Part shown: piece after piece, positions 15,590 to 23,856 of the stretch
How the letters are laid out: each line of letters begins with the position of its first letter
Numbering within the stretch: position 1 is the first letter of the stretch
Assembly (NCBI GenBank): GCA_046727855.1
Contig: JBKPDL010000064.1
Coordinates: 1 to 44,296, forward strand
DNA length: 44,296 nucleotides
DNA from: DASPWV01 sp046727855
Lineage (GTDB): Bacteria > Acidobacteriota > Vicinamibacteria > Vicinamibacterales > UBA2999
Direction: 5' to 3'
The notes under the pieces: model-generated
Databases searched by the model: none
What the model saw: only the letters and a program-made list of their open reading frames with translations
Told to the model about the DNA's origin: nothing
Position numbers and translations under genes: made by a program

Positions 15590-16237
15590 TCAGAAGCTGC
15601 CAACACGATCCTCGATATGCAACGTCGCGCCGGTAGCTGCGCGCACGACATCGACCGTGGTGTCTTCGGCTATCTCGCGCAGCACCAGGCCTCGGAGCGT
15701 GACATCGATGACCGCCAGCTCGGTCACGACCAAGTTCACAACTTTCACTCCGGTCAACGGCAACGTGCAGCGCTTGAGAATCTTATGACCGCCCTCTTTA
15801 GTCGTGTGCTCCATGGTCACGATCACTTTTTTCGCCCCGGCCACGAGGTCCATCGCGCCGCCCATGCCTTTCACCATTTTGCCGGGAATCATCCAGTTGG
15901 CGAGATTGCCGTGCTCGTCAACTTCGAGGGCGCCGAGCACGGTGACGTCGATGTGCCCGCCTCGAACCATCGCAAAGGAGTCGGCGCTGCTGAAGTACGA
16001 ACAGCCCGCGAGCTCGGTCACAGTTTCCTTTGACGCATTGATCAGGTCTGCGTCTTCCTCACCAGCGACGGGGTACGGTCCGACACCGAGCATGCCGTTT
16101 TCGGAGTGCAGCGTGATGTGCACGCCCTCCGGGACGTAGTTCGAGACGAGGGTTGGCATGCCGATGCCGAGGTTGACGTAATCGCCATCGCGAAGTTCGC
16201 GCGCGACCCGCCGGACGATGCGTTCGCGTTTATCCAT
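15590..16237 (-). CDS. scoB: 3-oxoacid CoA-transferase subunit B
   Basis: The beta subunit transfers CoA between succinyl-CoA (or another donor) and a 3-oxoacid in ketone-body or fatty-acid catabolism. The 215 residues include GIGMPTLVSNYVPEG and HSENGMLGVGPYP, where Glu46 is the catalytic glutamate that forms the enzyme-CoA thioester. The central GAMDLVAGAKKVIVTMEHTT block is also typical. It overlaps the end of scoA by 8 nt, as usual for the two-subunit form. Acetoacetate with succinyl-CoA is the most common pair, but substrate cannot be fixed from sequence. Confidence 0.93.
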   Translation of the reverse strand: MDKRERIVRRVARELRDGDYVNLGIGMPTLVSNYVPEGVHITLHSENGMLGVGPYPVAGEEDADLINASKETVTELAGCSYFSSADSFAMVRGGHIDVTVLGALEVDEHGNLANWMIPGKMVKGMGGAMDLVAGAKKVIVTMEHTTKEGGHKILKRCTLPLTGVKVVNLVVTELAVIDVTLRGLVLREIAEDTTVDVVRAATGATLHIEDRVGSF

Positions 16238-16925
16238 GGCGCGTCGTCCGTTTTTCGATGCGGCGCTCGTAGCTGGCGCCTTGCAGGATGCGCTTCACGT
16301 AGATGCCCGGGGTGTGTATCAGATGTGGATCGAGTCCACCTGGCTCGACGAGCGATTCAACTTCGGCGATCGTCACCTGCGCAGCGGTCGCCATCATCGG
16401 GTTGAAATTGCGCGCGGTGCGCCGGTACACGAGGTTGCCATGATGGTCGCCTTTCCAGGCGCGCACGAGGGCGAAATCTGCGCGCAGCGACAGCTCGAGC
16501 ACGAAGTGCCGTCCATCGATCACACGCGTTTCTTTCCCGTCGGCAACGACGGTGCCGTAACCGGTCGGCGTGTAAAACCCGCCAATGCCGGCGCCGCCGG
16601 CACGGATACGCTCGGAGAACGTGCCTTGGGGCACGAGCTCGACCTCAATCTCCTTCTGCAGGAACTGCCGCTCGAATTCCTTGTTCTCTCCCACATAGGT
16701 GGAGATCATCTTGCGAATCTGGCGGCTCTTGAGGAGGATGCCGAGGCCGAAGTCATCGACGCCGGCGTTGTTGCTGATGACGGTGAGGTCTTTGCTGCCT
16801 CGCCGATGCAGCGCAGCGATGAGATTTTCGGGGATGCCGCAGAGACCGAATCCACCCACCATGATGGTGGCGCCGTCCGGGACGAGCGCGGCGGCCTCGT
16901 CCGCGGACTGCAGCACCTTCTGCAT
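16230..16925 (-). CDS. scoA: 3-oxoacid CoA-transferase subunit A
   Basis: The alpha subunit partners scoB. From the ATG at 16925 it has 231 residues and starts conventionally (MQKVLQSADEAAALVPDGAT). The oxoacid-binding loop VGGFGLCGIPENLIAAL is near residues 23-39, and ISNNAGVDDFGLG and GTFSERIRAGGAGIGGFYTP follow. In-frame sequence upstream of 16925 is arginine-rich and not part of the family. A -10-like hexamer (AATAAT on the minus strand, 16933-16938) ends 7 nt before the ATG, suggesting a leaderless transcript for the scoA-scoB-JAMM-membrane protein-pepA run. Confidence 0.94.
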   Translation of the reverse strand: MQKVLQSADEAAALVPDGATIMVGGFGLCGIPENLIAALHRRGSKDLTVISNNAGVDDFGLGILLKSRQIRKMISTYVGENKEFERQFLQKEIEVELVPQGTFSERIRAGGAGIGGFYTPTGYGTVVADGKETRVIDGRHFVLELSLRADFALVRAWKGDHHGNLVYRRTARNFNPMMATAAQVTIAEVESLVEPGGLDPHLIHTPGIYVKRILQGASYERRIEKRTTRHG

Positions 16926-17228
16926 ACGATGAATTATTGATCTGAACCCGGCCCGCGCTCGACGAACGGAAGGGATAAAGGTCGCGTCGCGGACGCATGC
17001 CTGCACGTCGCGCTGGCGATCGTGCACTCGCCGCAGAGTCGTCGCTTCCAGTGCGCGTTCTGCGCGCACGCGTTCAGCGACGTCACGCTCTGCTGGTCGG
17101 GCGCACCGAGGCATCGCTGGACCGCTTCATTCTCGAGGTCGTCAGTCTCCCCGACTCGCGCAGAATCGCTTATACCATCACACTTCATCTATAGACTCAC
17201 GCGGATCGTTCTCGTAGACTTCGCGCAT
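16926..17228. other. Intergenic spacer between scoA and the S9 pseudogene
   Basis: About 300 nt with no gene I can support. Several open frames exist, but their translations are arginine- or cysteine-rich and unlike any family. It holds the probable scoA -10 box (AATAAT on the minus strand, 16933-16938, 7 nt before the ATG; no good -35) and, near 17190, CTATAGACT, which could have been a promoter for the pseudogene. Confidence 0.5.
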
Positions 17229-17793
17229 ATGCGATCTGTGTTGCGTCCGCTCGCGATGGCGATTGTGGTCTTGGTCGCGTCCAACGCGCCTGCGCAAGAC
17301 CGCCGCCCGCCCACTATCGACGACTTGCATTAATCTCGTGCAGGTCTCCGGAGCGGAGATCTCGCCGGACGGCAAGCACCTGATTTATACAAAGTTGGAG
17401 TTGAAAAAATGGTCCGACAACAAGCGCGTCACCGGCATCTGGGTCGCCAGCGCCGATGGCACCGATCATCACCAGCTGCTCAGCAGCGATAAAGATCGGT
17501 CGCCGGCCAAGGTCGCGACGCCGACGCTCCTGCCGCACGGTGAGCAGGACGACACCGACACGATTGGCCAGAGCATGATCTTTTATCAAGGGCTGAAAGA
17601 TCGCGGCATGCCGACACGGTTTATCCGCTTCCCGCGCGAGCCGCACGGCTTCCGCGAGCCGCATCACATCCGCATTCGCGATGCGGAGGAGATCAGCTGG
17701 CTGATGAACTACACGCGGGGAATCGACTGGAAGGCGCCCGAGCGGAAAGACGAAAAGGAAGAAAAGAAGGTCACCACGACGGCTTCGCAATAA
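17229..17793 (+). pseudogene. S9 prolyl-oligopeptidase-family peptidase, frameshifted and internally deleted
   Basis: The N-terminus is a normal signal peptide (MRSVLRPLAMAIVVLVASNA) followed by PTIDDLH and a stop at 17332-17334. In the next frame the reading resumes as INLVQVSGAEISPDGKHLIY, the first beta-propeller blade of exported S9 peptidases. One extra base in the run around 17325-17334 explains the shift. After DKDRSPA the sequence jumps in frame to KVATPTLLPHGEQDDTDTIG and REPHGFREPHH, the end of the catalytic alpha/beta-hydrolase domain with the catalytic His. The rest of the propeller and the Ser nucleophile region, roughly 450-500 residues by family size, are gone. It cannot encode an active peptidase. 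Confidence 0.85.
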
Positions 17794-17807
17794 TAGGAGA
17801 CAAGCTA

Positions 17808-18041
17808 ATGGCTCTCACTGCCGCGCAGGCATTGCCGGACGCAGCAGAATGGCGCAAGCTCCGCTGTTCGTTCTGCGGCAAAGACGGCGACCATGTCCGC
17901 TTCCTTGCCGCAGGCGCTGCGGGTGGCATGATTTGCGATCGCTGCAATTTGCACTCACTCGCCATTTTCGCGCGAGCGTACGTCACCGCTGCTTCGCGCA
18001 GCGTGCGGCACATCGCGCGGGCTTGCGTTCGCGGCCGTTGA
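17808..18041 (+). CDS. Small protein with a ClpX-type C4 zinc-binding domain
   Basis: The 77-residue protein has RKLRCSFCGKDGDHVRFLAA followed by ICDRCNLHS: a C-x2-C ... C-x2-C zinc-binding domain very like the N-terminal ZBD that ClpX uses for dimerisation and for binding substrates and adaptors. No AAA+ domain follows. AGGAG (17795-17799) is 8 nt before the ATG, a good ribosome site, so it is probably translated. The tail (AASRSVRHIARACVRGR) is basic and overlaps the antisense SnoaL remnant, so the original C-terminus may have been lost. It might be a Clp adaptor-like protein or a piece of a larger one; the function is inference. Confidence 0.65.
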   Translation: MALTAAQALPDAAEWRKLRCSFCGKDGDHVRFLAAGAAGGMICDRCNLHSLAIFARAYVTAASRSVRHIARACVRGR

Positions 18042-18159
18042 CGATTTGAGTTACGTCGTCAGCGTAGTTGGCGATGTAGCCCGCGGTATCGCGTTGCGCC
18101 CAACGATCGAGTGCGCGCCGCTCCAACTCCAGAATTGCCGCCGCGTCGTCGTCGCTCAT
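17983..18159 (-). pseudogene. Truncated SnoaL/DUF4440-like protein (N-terminal fragment)
   Basis: From the ATG at 18159 (GGAG 8-11 nt upstream) the peptide reads AILELERRALDRWAQRDTAG, then YIANYADDVTQI, matching the first helix and strand of SnoaL-like / NTF2-fold proteins, which are about 120-140 residues. After about residue 39 the similarity stops (near 18043), and the remaining VNGRERKPARCAARCAKQR is arginine-rich readthrough antisense to the zinc-finger gene. The breakpoint coincides with the end of that gene, so a deletion probably joined the two. It lies just downstream of tyrA on the same strand. Confidence 0.65.
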
Positions 18160-18186
18160 GTGTGCTTCTCCAGCTGCTGACAAACG

Positions 18187-19014
18187 TTACCGCGATGTCC
18201 TGCCTGTGAGTTCGCGTCGATGAAGATTTGCCATCCCAAACAGACGGCGCACGGTCGTCGAGTCGTGCAAGCGGCCGGCTATGCGCTCCAGGTCGCGTGC
18301 GAGATCGAGCAACAGCGGCTGCAGCGCATCGGCGTTGGTGGCGAGAATACTCTCCCACACCCGCGCTTCGCTCGCGGCGAGACGCGTCGTGTCGCGCAAT
18401 CCGCCGCCGGCATAGGCAAGACCGTCCCGCCCCACCGCTTCGCCGACACGGGCCATGAGCGCGCTGACCACCACCTGCGGCAGGTGGCTCACCGCCGCCA
18501 CGAGCCGGTCGTGGGCGCTGCCATCGTCGTTCATGTACACCGGCGTCGCACCGAGCTGTTGCACGAAGCGGCCGGTATTCACGGCCGCTGATTCCCCAAT
18601 GAGGAACCACGGACGCGCGTCGAACAGGTCGGCCCGGCCGGCGTCGGGACCGGTATTTTCCGATCCGGCCATCGGATGGCCGCCGACGAAATTCGCGAGT
18701 TGCGCGGCGCGCGCCGCGGCGACAATCGCGCGCTTTGTGCTGCCGGTGTCCATCACGCGCGCGCGGGGCGCGATGTCGCGAAGTCGCGGAATTGTTTCGA
18801 GGATGACGTCGACAGGCGTGGAGAGAACAATGAGGTCGGCTTCGGCAACGACGGTGAGCTCCGTCGTTGCCACCGTAAACAGGTCAACGATGCGCGGGTG
18901 ACGAATGACGTCGGCGCGATCGACGCCAACCAGCGTGGCGTCCGGCCACGCACGCCGTGTCGCCAACGCGACCGACGTGCCGATCAGCCCGAGGCCGACG
19001 ATGGCGAGTTTCAA
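18187..19014 (-). CDS. tyrA: Prephenate dehydrogenase
   Basis: The enzyme oxidatively decarboxylates prephenate to 4-hydroxyphenylpyruvate on the Tyr branch. Its 275 residues begin with the Rossmann motif VGLGLIGTSVALA (residues 6-18). LSTPVDVI (64-71) and GGHPMAGSENTG (111-122) are TyrA signatures, the latter with the conserved His. There is no fused chorismate mutase or ACT domain; a separate mutase is encoded two genes upstream. The start is a TTG directly after the aroF stop (TGA-TTG). It is the last intact gene of the aromatic supra-operon. Arogenate specificity cannot be excluded. Confidence 0.93.
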   Translation of the reverse strand: MKLAIVGLGLIGTSVALATRRAWPDATLVGVDRADVIRHPRIVDLFTVATTELTVVAEADLIVLSTPVDVILETIPRLRDIAPRARVMDTGSTKRAIVAAARAAQLANFVGGHPMAGSENTGPDAGRADLFDARPWFLIGESAAVNTGRFVQQLGATPVYMNDDGSAHDRLVAAVSHLPQVVVSALMARVGEAVGRDGLAYAGGGLRDTTRLAASEARVWESILATNADALQPLLLDLARDLERIAGRLHDSTTVRRLFGMANLHRRELTGRTSR

Positions 19015-20061
19015 TCAGCGTGCCCAGCCCCGCCGCGCGACGGGTTCGAGGCAGATACTCCGGCCAATCGCCGGCGCGATGATCCGCAGTTCCGCCATCA
19101 GGCGATCGAACTGCGCCGGAAACAGCGACTGGGCGCCGTCGCTGAGCGCGCGATCCGGGTCGCAGTGCACTTCGATGATCAATCCGTCTGCACCCGCTGC
19201 AACCGCGGCGCGCGCCATGGCGGCAACTTTGTCGCGGCGGCCGGTCCCGTGGCTCGGATCGACGAACACGGGCAGATGGCTCAATTGCTTCACCACGGGG
19301 ATCGCCGAGATATCGAGGGTATTGCGCGTCGCGTTCTCGAACGTGCGGATGCCGCGTTCGCACAGAATCACGTTGGTGTTGCTGCCGGAAAGAATGTATT
19401 CCGCGGACAGCAGCCACTCTTCGATGGTCGCCGAAATGCCGCGCTTCAGCATCACCGGCTTGCGCGCGCGACCGAGCTCGCGAAGCAGGGTGAAGTTCTG
19501 CATGTTGCGCGCGCCCACCTGAAACACATCCGTGTATTTGTCAATCAGCTCAATCTGGCTGATGTCCATGACCTCAGTGATCAGTTTCAGATCGTGCGAA
19601 TTCGCGGCGTCGCGCAGCAGGCGCAGCCCTTCTTCGCCGAGGCCCTGGAAGCTGTACGGCGAGCTGCGCGGTTTGAAGGCGCCGCCGCGCAGCATCTTGG
19701 CGCCCGCGCGTTTGATCGCGGCGGCTGCCGAGTTGACCTGGTCCTCGTTTTCGGCCGAGCACGGCCCCGCCATGACGATCACTTCGTCGCCGCCGATGCG
19801 CACCTCGCCCATCGAGAAAATCGTGTCGTCGGGCTTGAAGGTGCGGCTCGCGAGCTTGTACGGTTCGCTGATGCGCAGCACCTCGTGGACACCGTCGAGC
19901 ATCTCGATGAGGCGCGGATCGACTTTGCCGGTACCGACCACACCAAGCACGGTCCGCGAGGCGCCGCTCGAGCGATGGACATCCATGCCGAGGTCAACGA
20001 GGTGAGCGATCACCTTTTCGATCTGCGCGTCGCTCGCGCGCTCTTTCATCACGACAACCAT
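19015..20061 (-). CDS. aroF: 3-deoxy-7-phosphoheptulonate (DAHP) synthase, AroF type with N-terminal regulatory domain
   Basis: It condenses PEP and erythrose 4-phosphate, the first step of the shikimate pathway. From the ATG at 20061 it is 348 residues. An N-terminal ferredoxin-like domain (about 1-75, MVVVMKERASDAQIEKVIAH) precedes the TIM barrel starting at VIVMAGPCSAENEDQ. FKPRSSPYSFQGLG, GARNMQNFTLL, LKRGISATIEEWL and FVDPSHGTGRRDKV are family signatures. This architecture (as in Thermotoga) is known for Tyr/Phe feedback through the N-terminal domain. A GTG 18 nt upstream is a possible alternative start. It lies between chorismate mutase and tyrA. Confidence 0.94.
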   Translation of the reverse strand: MVVVMKERASDAQIEKVIAHLVDLGMDVHRSSGASRTVLGVVGTGKVDPRLIEMLDGVHEVLRISEPYKLASRTFKPDDTIFSMGEVRIGGDEVIVMAGPCSAENEDQVNSAAAAIKRAGAKMLRGGAFKPRSSPYSFQGLGEEGLRLLRDAANSHDLKLITEVMDISQIELIDKYTDVFQVGARNMQNFTLLRELGRARKPVMLKRGISATIEEWLLSAEYILSGSNTNVILCERGIRTFENATRNTLDISAIPVVKQLSHLPVFVDPSHGTGRRDKVAAMARAAVAAGADGLIIEVHCDPDRALSDGAQSLFPAQFDRLMAELRIIAPAIGRSICLEPVARRGWAR

Positions 20062-20097
20062 AAAGACCCCAGTCGGCACGGCTGACGCCGCGCCCCA

Positions 20098-20430
20098 CTA
20101 CTCCCGTTCCACTTCGTCATCGATTGTTGTGGGCTCAGGTTCCACCTTCGCCTCGATACGCTGAATCCGCCGCGCCTCGTCGATGATGCGCTCGTAGAGC
20201 CGGACGATCGCGCCCTCTTCGAGTGGTCCGCCGAGCATGGCGTTCACTTCCTTGATGTGCGCCATCACCGCCGCCTCGCGCTGCGGTTCGTAGACGCTGA
20301 CGCCGTTCTCCTTCTTGATCCGCCCGATCGCGTAGGCACAACGCGCACGCCGATCGAGGAGGCGCACAATCACCTCGTCGATCTTGTCGATCTCCTCACG
20401 GAGGGCTTGGAGGCTCAGCTCCGCAGCCAT
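20098..20430 (-). CDS. Chorismate mutase (AroQ type)
   Basis: The enzyme rearranges chorismate to prephenate and so draws chorismate toward Tyr and Phe. From the ATG at 20430 it is 110 residues, all helical. LREEIDKIDEVIVRLLDRRA, AYAIGRIKKENG, YEPQREAAVMAHI and RLYERIIDEARRIQ form the AroQ helices, with the conserved Arg, Lys and Glu residues. An acidic tail follows. The start overlaps the end of trpA by 16 nt, so translation is coupled. A longer in-frame reading upstream is arginine-rich and unlikely. It is monofunctional: no dehydratase or dehydrogenase is fused. Confidence 0.92.
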   Translation of the reverse strand: MAAELSLQALREEIDKIDEVIVRLLDRRARCAYAIGRIKKENGVSVYEPQREAAVMAHIKEVNAMLGGPLEEGAIVRLYERIIDEARRIQRIEAKVEPEPTTIDDEVERE

Positions 20431-21200
20431 CTCACGTACCGATCGACTTCGTCCAGCAGTGTCGCGGAGCGGCCATGTTCCGCAATCACGTTGACGAGCG
20501 CGCTGCCGACCACGGCGGCGTCGGCGCAATGCGCGACGCCGCGAACGTGTTCCGGCTTCGAGAAGCCGAAGCCGAGCGCGAGCGGCATCGGCGTTTCGCG
20601 CCGGACCCGCACCGCCAGCTCACGCGCCGAATCGGCGAGCTCGGCACGTGCGCCGGTCACGCCAAGCCGCGAGATTCCGTAGAGAAACCCGCTGCCCAGC
20701 GCGGCCGCACGGCGGATGCGCTCGACCGAAGTCGTCGGGCTGAGCAGAAAAATTGTATCAATGCCTGCTCCGGTGAGCGCTGCGCGAAACTGGCCGGATT
20801 CCTCCGGCGGAACGTCGAGTGTCAGCACGCCGTCCACGCCCGCCGCGCGGGCGCGGCGCGCGAACTCGTCGAGTCCGAGCTTGAGCACAGGGTTAGCGTA
20901 GGTGAAGATCACGATTGGCGCCGAAAGTTTCGGACGCAGCGCGGCAACGAGATTGAGCACCCGCGGCAGCGTGGCGCCGGACGCAATCGCACGTTCGGTT
21001 GCACGCTGAATGACCGGACCGTCAGCGAGCGGATCGGAAAACGCCACGCCCACCTCCAGGACGTCGGCGCCGGCGCGATCGAGCGTGAGCAGGATGTCAC
21101 CCGAGCGCTGCAAGTCCGGATCGCCGGCGGTCGAGTACGTGACCAGGCCGGTGCGACCCGCCCTCCGCAACTCGCGAAAGCGATCCTCAATGCGCGACAT
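20415..21200 (-). CDS. trpA: Tryptophan synthase alpha subunit
   Basis: TrpA cleaves indole-3-glycerol phosphate to indole and glyceraldehyde 3-phosphate, passing indole to TrpB. The 261 residues include the catalytic Glu49 and Asp60 in LEVGVAFSDPLADGPVIQ, where Ala replaces the common Pro of the GVPFSDP motif. LTLDVPPEESGQF and FLLSPTTSVERIRR (phosphate site) follow. The start overlaps trpB's stop by 14 nt, typical of coupled alpha and beta subunits. Confidence 0.97.
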   Translation of the reverse strand: MSRIEDRFRELRRAGRTGLVTYSTAGDPDLQRSGDILLTLDRAGADVLEVGVAFSDPLADGPVIQRATERAIASGATLPRVLNLVAALRPKLSAPIVIFTYANPVLKLGLDEFARRARAAGVDGVLTLDVPPEESGQFRAALTGAGIDTIFLLSPTTSVERIRRAAALGSGFLYGISRLGVTGARAELADSARELAVRVRRETPMPLALGFGFSKPEHVRGVAHCADAAVVGSALVNVIAEHGRSATLLDEVDRYVRWLRS

Positions 21201-22410
21201 GGGCTGCGCCCTTCAACTTCTGCTCCACGGTTTGCACGTCTTTGTCGCCTCGTCCGGAAAGATTCACGAGCAGGACGCTGTCGCGGCCAAACGTCTTCCC
21301 CTCGCGCAAGACATAGGCGATCGCGTGCGACGACTCGAGCGCGGGCAGAATTCCCTCGAGACGCGCCAGCGCCTGGAACGCAGCCAACGCCTCATCGTCC
21401 GAGACATGGTGGTAATCCGCGCGCCCTTTCTCATGCAGCCACGCGTGCTCGGGACCAACGGCCGCGTAATCAAGTCCCGCCGACACAGAGTGGGTGAGCT
21501 CGATGTTGCCGGCTTCGTCCTGCAGCACAAATGTGCGCGTGCCCTGCAGGACACCGGCGCTGCCACCCGCGAAACGTGCGGCGTGGCGGCCGGGCCGAAT
21601 CGCTTCACCGCCGGCTTCCACACCAATCAACCGCACATGCTCGTCGTCCACAAACGCGTCGAAGATACCGATGGCGTTGCTGCCCCCGCCGACGCAGGCG
21701 ATCACGGCGAGCGGCAGGCAGCCGGCACGATCGCGCAGCTGTGCCTTGGCCTCCTGCCCGATGACGGATTGAAACTCACGCACCATGAGTGGATACGGAT
21801 GTGGACCGAGCGCTGAGCCGAGCAGGTAGTGCGTGTCTTCCGGGCGGCCGACCCAGTCGCGCATCGCTTCGTTGATGGCGTCCTTGAGCGTGCGACTGCC
21901 GGCATCCACGTTCCGCACCTCGGCGCCGAGCAGTCGCATGCGGAAGACGTTGAGGGCCTGGCGCGCCATGTCTTCCGAACCCATGTAAACGACACATTCG
22001 AGGCCGAGCAGCGCACATGCAGTCGCGGTGGCGACCCCGTGCTGCCCGGCGCCCGTCTCGGCGACGATGCGCTTCTTGCCCATTCGAACCGCGAGCAGCG
22101 CCTGACCGAGGGCGTTGTTGATTTTGTGCGCGCCGGTATGCGTGAGATCTTCGCGTTTGAGGAAAATGCGCGGACCGCCGCACGCCTCCGCCAGGCGGCG
22201 CGCTTCCCACAGCGGCGTTGGCCGTCCCGCGTAGTGCGTCAGCAGCCGCGTCAGCTCCGCGGCAAACGCCGGATCTTTCCGGGCACTGAAGTATTCGACC
22301 TCCAGCGCCTGAATCGGCGCGACCAGCGTCTCTGGCACAAAACGCCCCCCGAAGTGACCGAAGTAGCCGCGGGCGTCGGGGTCGCGGCGACCGAACCAGG
22401 GTTGATTCAT
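21187..22410 (-). CDS. trpB: Tryptophan synthase beta subunit
   Basis: This PLP enzyme joins indole and serine to make tryptophan. From the ATG at 22410 it is 407 residues. The N-terminal GYFGHFGGRFVPETLVAPIQ is diagnostic, Lys96 in HTGAHKINNALG carries PLP, ETGAGQHGVATAT is typical, and CVGGGSNAIGIF binds the PLP phosphate. AAGGAG (22411-22416 on the minus strand) is right against the start. ATG overlaps the trpF stop by 4 nt. This is the standard TrpB1 form that pairs with TrpA. Confidence 0.97.
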   Translation of the reverse strand: MNQPWFGRRDPDARGYFGHFGGRFVPETLVAPIQALEVEYFSARKDPAFAAELTRLLTHYAGRPTPLWEARRLAEACGGPRIFLKREDLTHTGAHKINNALGQALLAVRMGKKRIVAETGAGQHGVATATACALLGLECVVYMGSEDMARQALNVFRMRLLGAEVRNVDAGSRTLKDAINEAMRDWVGRPEDTHYLLGSALGPHPYPLMVREFQSVIGQEAKAQLRDRAGCLPLAVIACVGGGSNAIGIFDAFVDDEHVRLIGVEAGGEAIRPGRHAARFAGGSAGVLQGTRTFVLQDEAGNIELTHSVSAGLDYAAVGPEHAWLHEKGRADYHHVSDDEALAAFQALARLEGILPALESSHAIAYVLREGKTFGRDSVLLVNLSGRGDKDVQTVEQKLKGAAHVAH

Positions 22411-23018
22411 AAGGAGTCCAGATCGCGCACGGCGCGAGCGAATGCGCGCATCAACTGCTCGTTCTTGATGCCGGGTTGATCTTCGATACCGGACGACACA
22501 TCCACGCCGTACGGCTTGACGCGGCGGATCGCCTCGCCGACGTTGTCGGGCGTGAGCCCGCCGGCCAGCATCACGCGGCGATCGGCGGCAATCGCACCTG
22601 CCGCATCCCAATCGATCGTCTTCCCGGTACCGCCATGGCGCAGCGGGTCGTGCGTGTCGAGGAGCACGGTCGCGCCGTTTGCCCCGACGACCGATCGGAC
22701 CTCAAACAATGACGTCGCGACCCACAGGTCGCAAGGAACGCCGGAGAGTACGGACATGTCGTTCATCCCATGTACCTGCGCGACACGAATTCCGGTCGCG
22801 CCGACAGCGCGTGCGATCTCCTCGCGCGTCGGGCACACGAATACGCCGACTGGGGCGACTGACACTGGCAGCGCCGATATCAGTCGGGTGGCGGTCTTCA
22901 GCGCGATCGCGCGCGGGCTGTCAGACCAGAACACGAAGCCCACGGCGTCGACGTTCAACTCGACGGCAATGGCCACGTCCTCGGCTCGGGTCAGACCGCA
23001 GAATTTGATGAATGTCAC
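22407..23018 (-). CDS. trpF: Phosphoribosylanthranilate isomerase
   Basis: TrpF converts phosphoribosylanthranilate to CdRP by an Amadori rearrangement. A GTG at 23018, one base after the trpC stop, gives 203 residues starting TFIKFCGLTRAEDV with the catalytic Cys7. A GTG at 23051 would add 11 residues and overlap trpC by 32 nt and is less likely. GVDVSSGIEDQPGIK near the end is the phosphate-binding signature, and VLLDTHDP provides the catalytic Asp. Length and motifs are normal. Confidence 0.95.
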   Translation of the reverse strand: MTFIKFCGLTRAEDVAIAVELNVDAVGFVFWSDSPRAIALKTATRLISALPVSVAPVGVFVCPTREEIARAVGATGIRVAQVHGMNDMSVLSGVPCDLWVATSLFEVRSVVGANGATVLLDTHDPLRHGGTGKTIDWDAAGAIAADRRVMLAGGLTPDNVGEAIRRVKPYGVDVSSGIEDQPGIKNEQLMRAFARAVRDLDSL

Positions 23019-23019
23019 G

Positions 23020-23856
23020 TCAAGACCCGCGGACCTCAAGGTCTGCGCCACGCCTGGCCCCGCCGATCAGTGCTGCGAGCGCATGGCCCGGATCGGAGAC
23101 CGTCATGAAGTGCTCGCCGATCAAGAACGCTTGGTAACCCAGCGCACGCATGCGCTCGAGATCGGCGCCGCTTTTCAACCCACTCTCACTCACTGCGATG
23201 ATTCCCTTCGGCATGCGCGACGCAATAGCTTCGGATGCGCGCGTATCGACCTCCAGCGTGCGCAGATTGCGGTTGTTGACGCCCACGATCGCCGCGTCTG
23301 CCGCCAACGCGCGCTCGAGTTCGTCAGCGTCGTGCACCTCGACGAGCGCCGCCAGACCGAGCGTGCGCGCCGTGCCGTGCAGTCGCGCGAGGTCGACATC
23401 GCTCAGCGCGCTGACGATCAGCAGCACTGCATCAGCGCCCGCAGCAACCGCCTCCAACAATTGGTATTCCTCCACGATGAAGTCTTTCCGAAGGAGTGGA
23501 CACTGAACGGCGCCGCGCACCGCCTGCAGGTGCTCGAGCGCGCCGTCGAAAAACGTGGACTCGGTCAAGACGGAAATCGCGGCCGCGCCAGCGCGCTGGT
23601 AACCCTGCGCGATCGCAACGGGGTCGTAATCCTTTCTCAGCACGCCGCGAGACGGCGACCGGCGTTTGCACTCGGCGATCACGTTGAAGCGATCTCTCGG
23701 CGTCAGCACAGCACGAAAGGCGGCACCATTTGGCGTCCGCAACGCCGCGCGCTGCTCGAGCGCGGCGTGCGACCCGCGCGCGCAACGACTGGCGACGCTC
23801 TTCCTCGTGCTCGCGACGATCGCTGCGAGCAAATCAGGCGCAACCGCGCGGCTCAT
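23020..23856 (-). CDS. trpC: Indole-3-glycerol phosphate synthase
   Basis: TrpC closes the indole ring from CdRP. The 278-residue TIM barrel has FNVIAECKRRSPSRGVLR (substrate-binding Glu and Lys), ISVLTESTFFDG, LLRKDFIVEEYQL (catalytic Lys and Glu), IVGVNNRNLRTLEVD and VSESGLKSGADL. It is monofunctional, with trpF as a separate gene next door. The start overlaps the trpD stop by 4 nt (ATGA). The last 12 residues (GARRGADLEVRGS) extend slightly past the usual end. Confidence 0.97.
   Translation of the reverse strand: MSRAVAPDLLAAIVASTRKSVASRCARGSHAALEQRAALRTPNGAAFRAVLTPRDRFNVIAECKRRSPSRGVLRKDYDPVAIAQGYQRAGAAAISVLTESTFFDGALEHLQAVRGAVQCPLLRKDFIVEEYQLLEAVAAGADAVLLIVSALSDVDLARLHGTARTLGLAALVEVHDADELERALAADAAIVGVNNRNLRTLEVDTRASEAIASRMPKGIIAVSESGLKSGADLERMRALGYQAFLIGEHFMTVSDPGHALAALIGGARRGADLEVRGS

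Noticed and set aside
16934..17188. 84-codon cysteine-containing minus-strand frame upstream of scoA
   Set aside because: No ordered zinc motif, no ribosome site and no recognisable family; composition looks random.
18676..20085. 469-codon open frame on the plus strand
   Set aside because: It is antisense to aroF and tyrA, both clearly real. Its translation is rich in Arg, His and Asp with no family pattern; it is a high-GC shadow frame.
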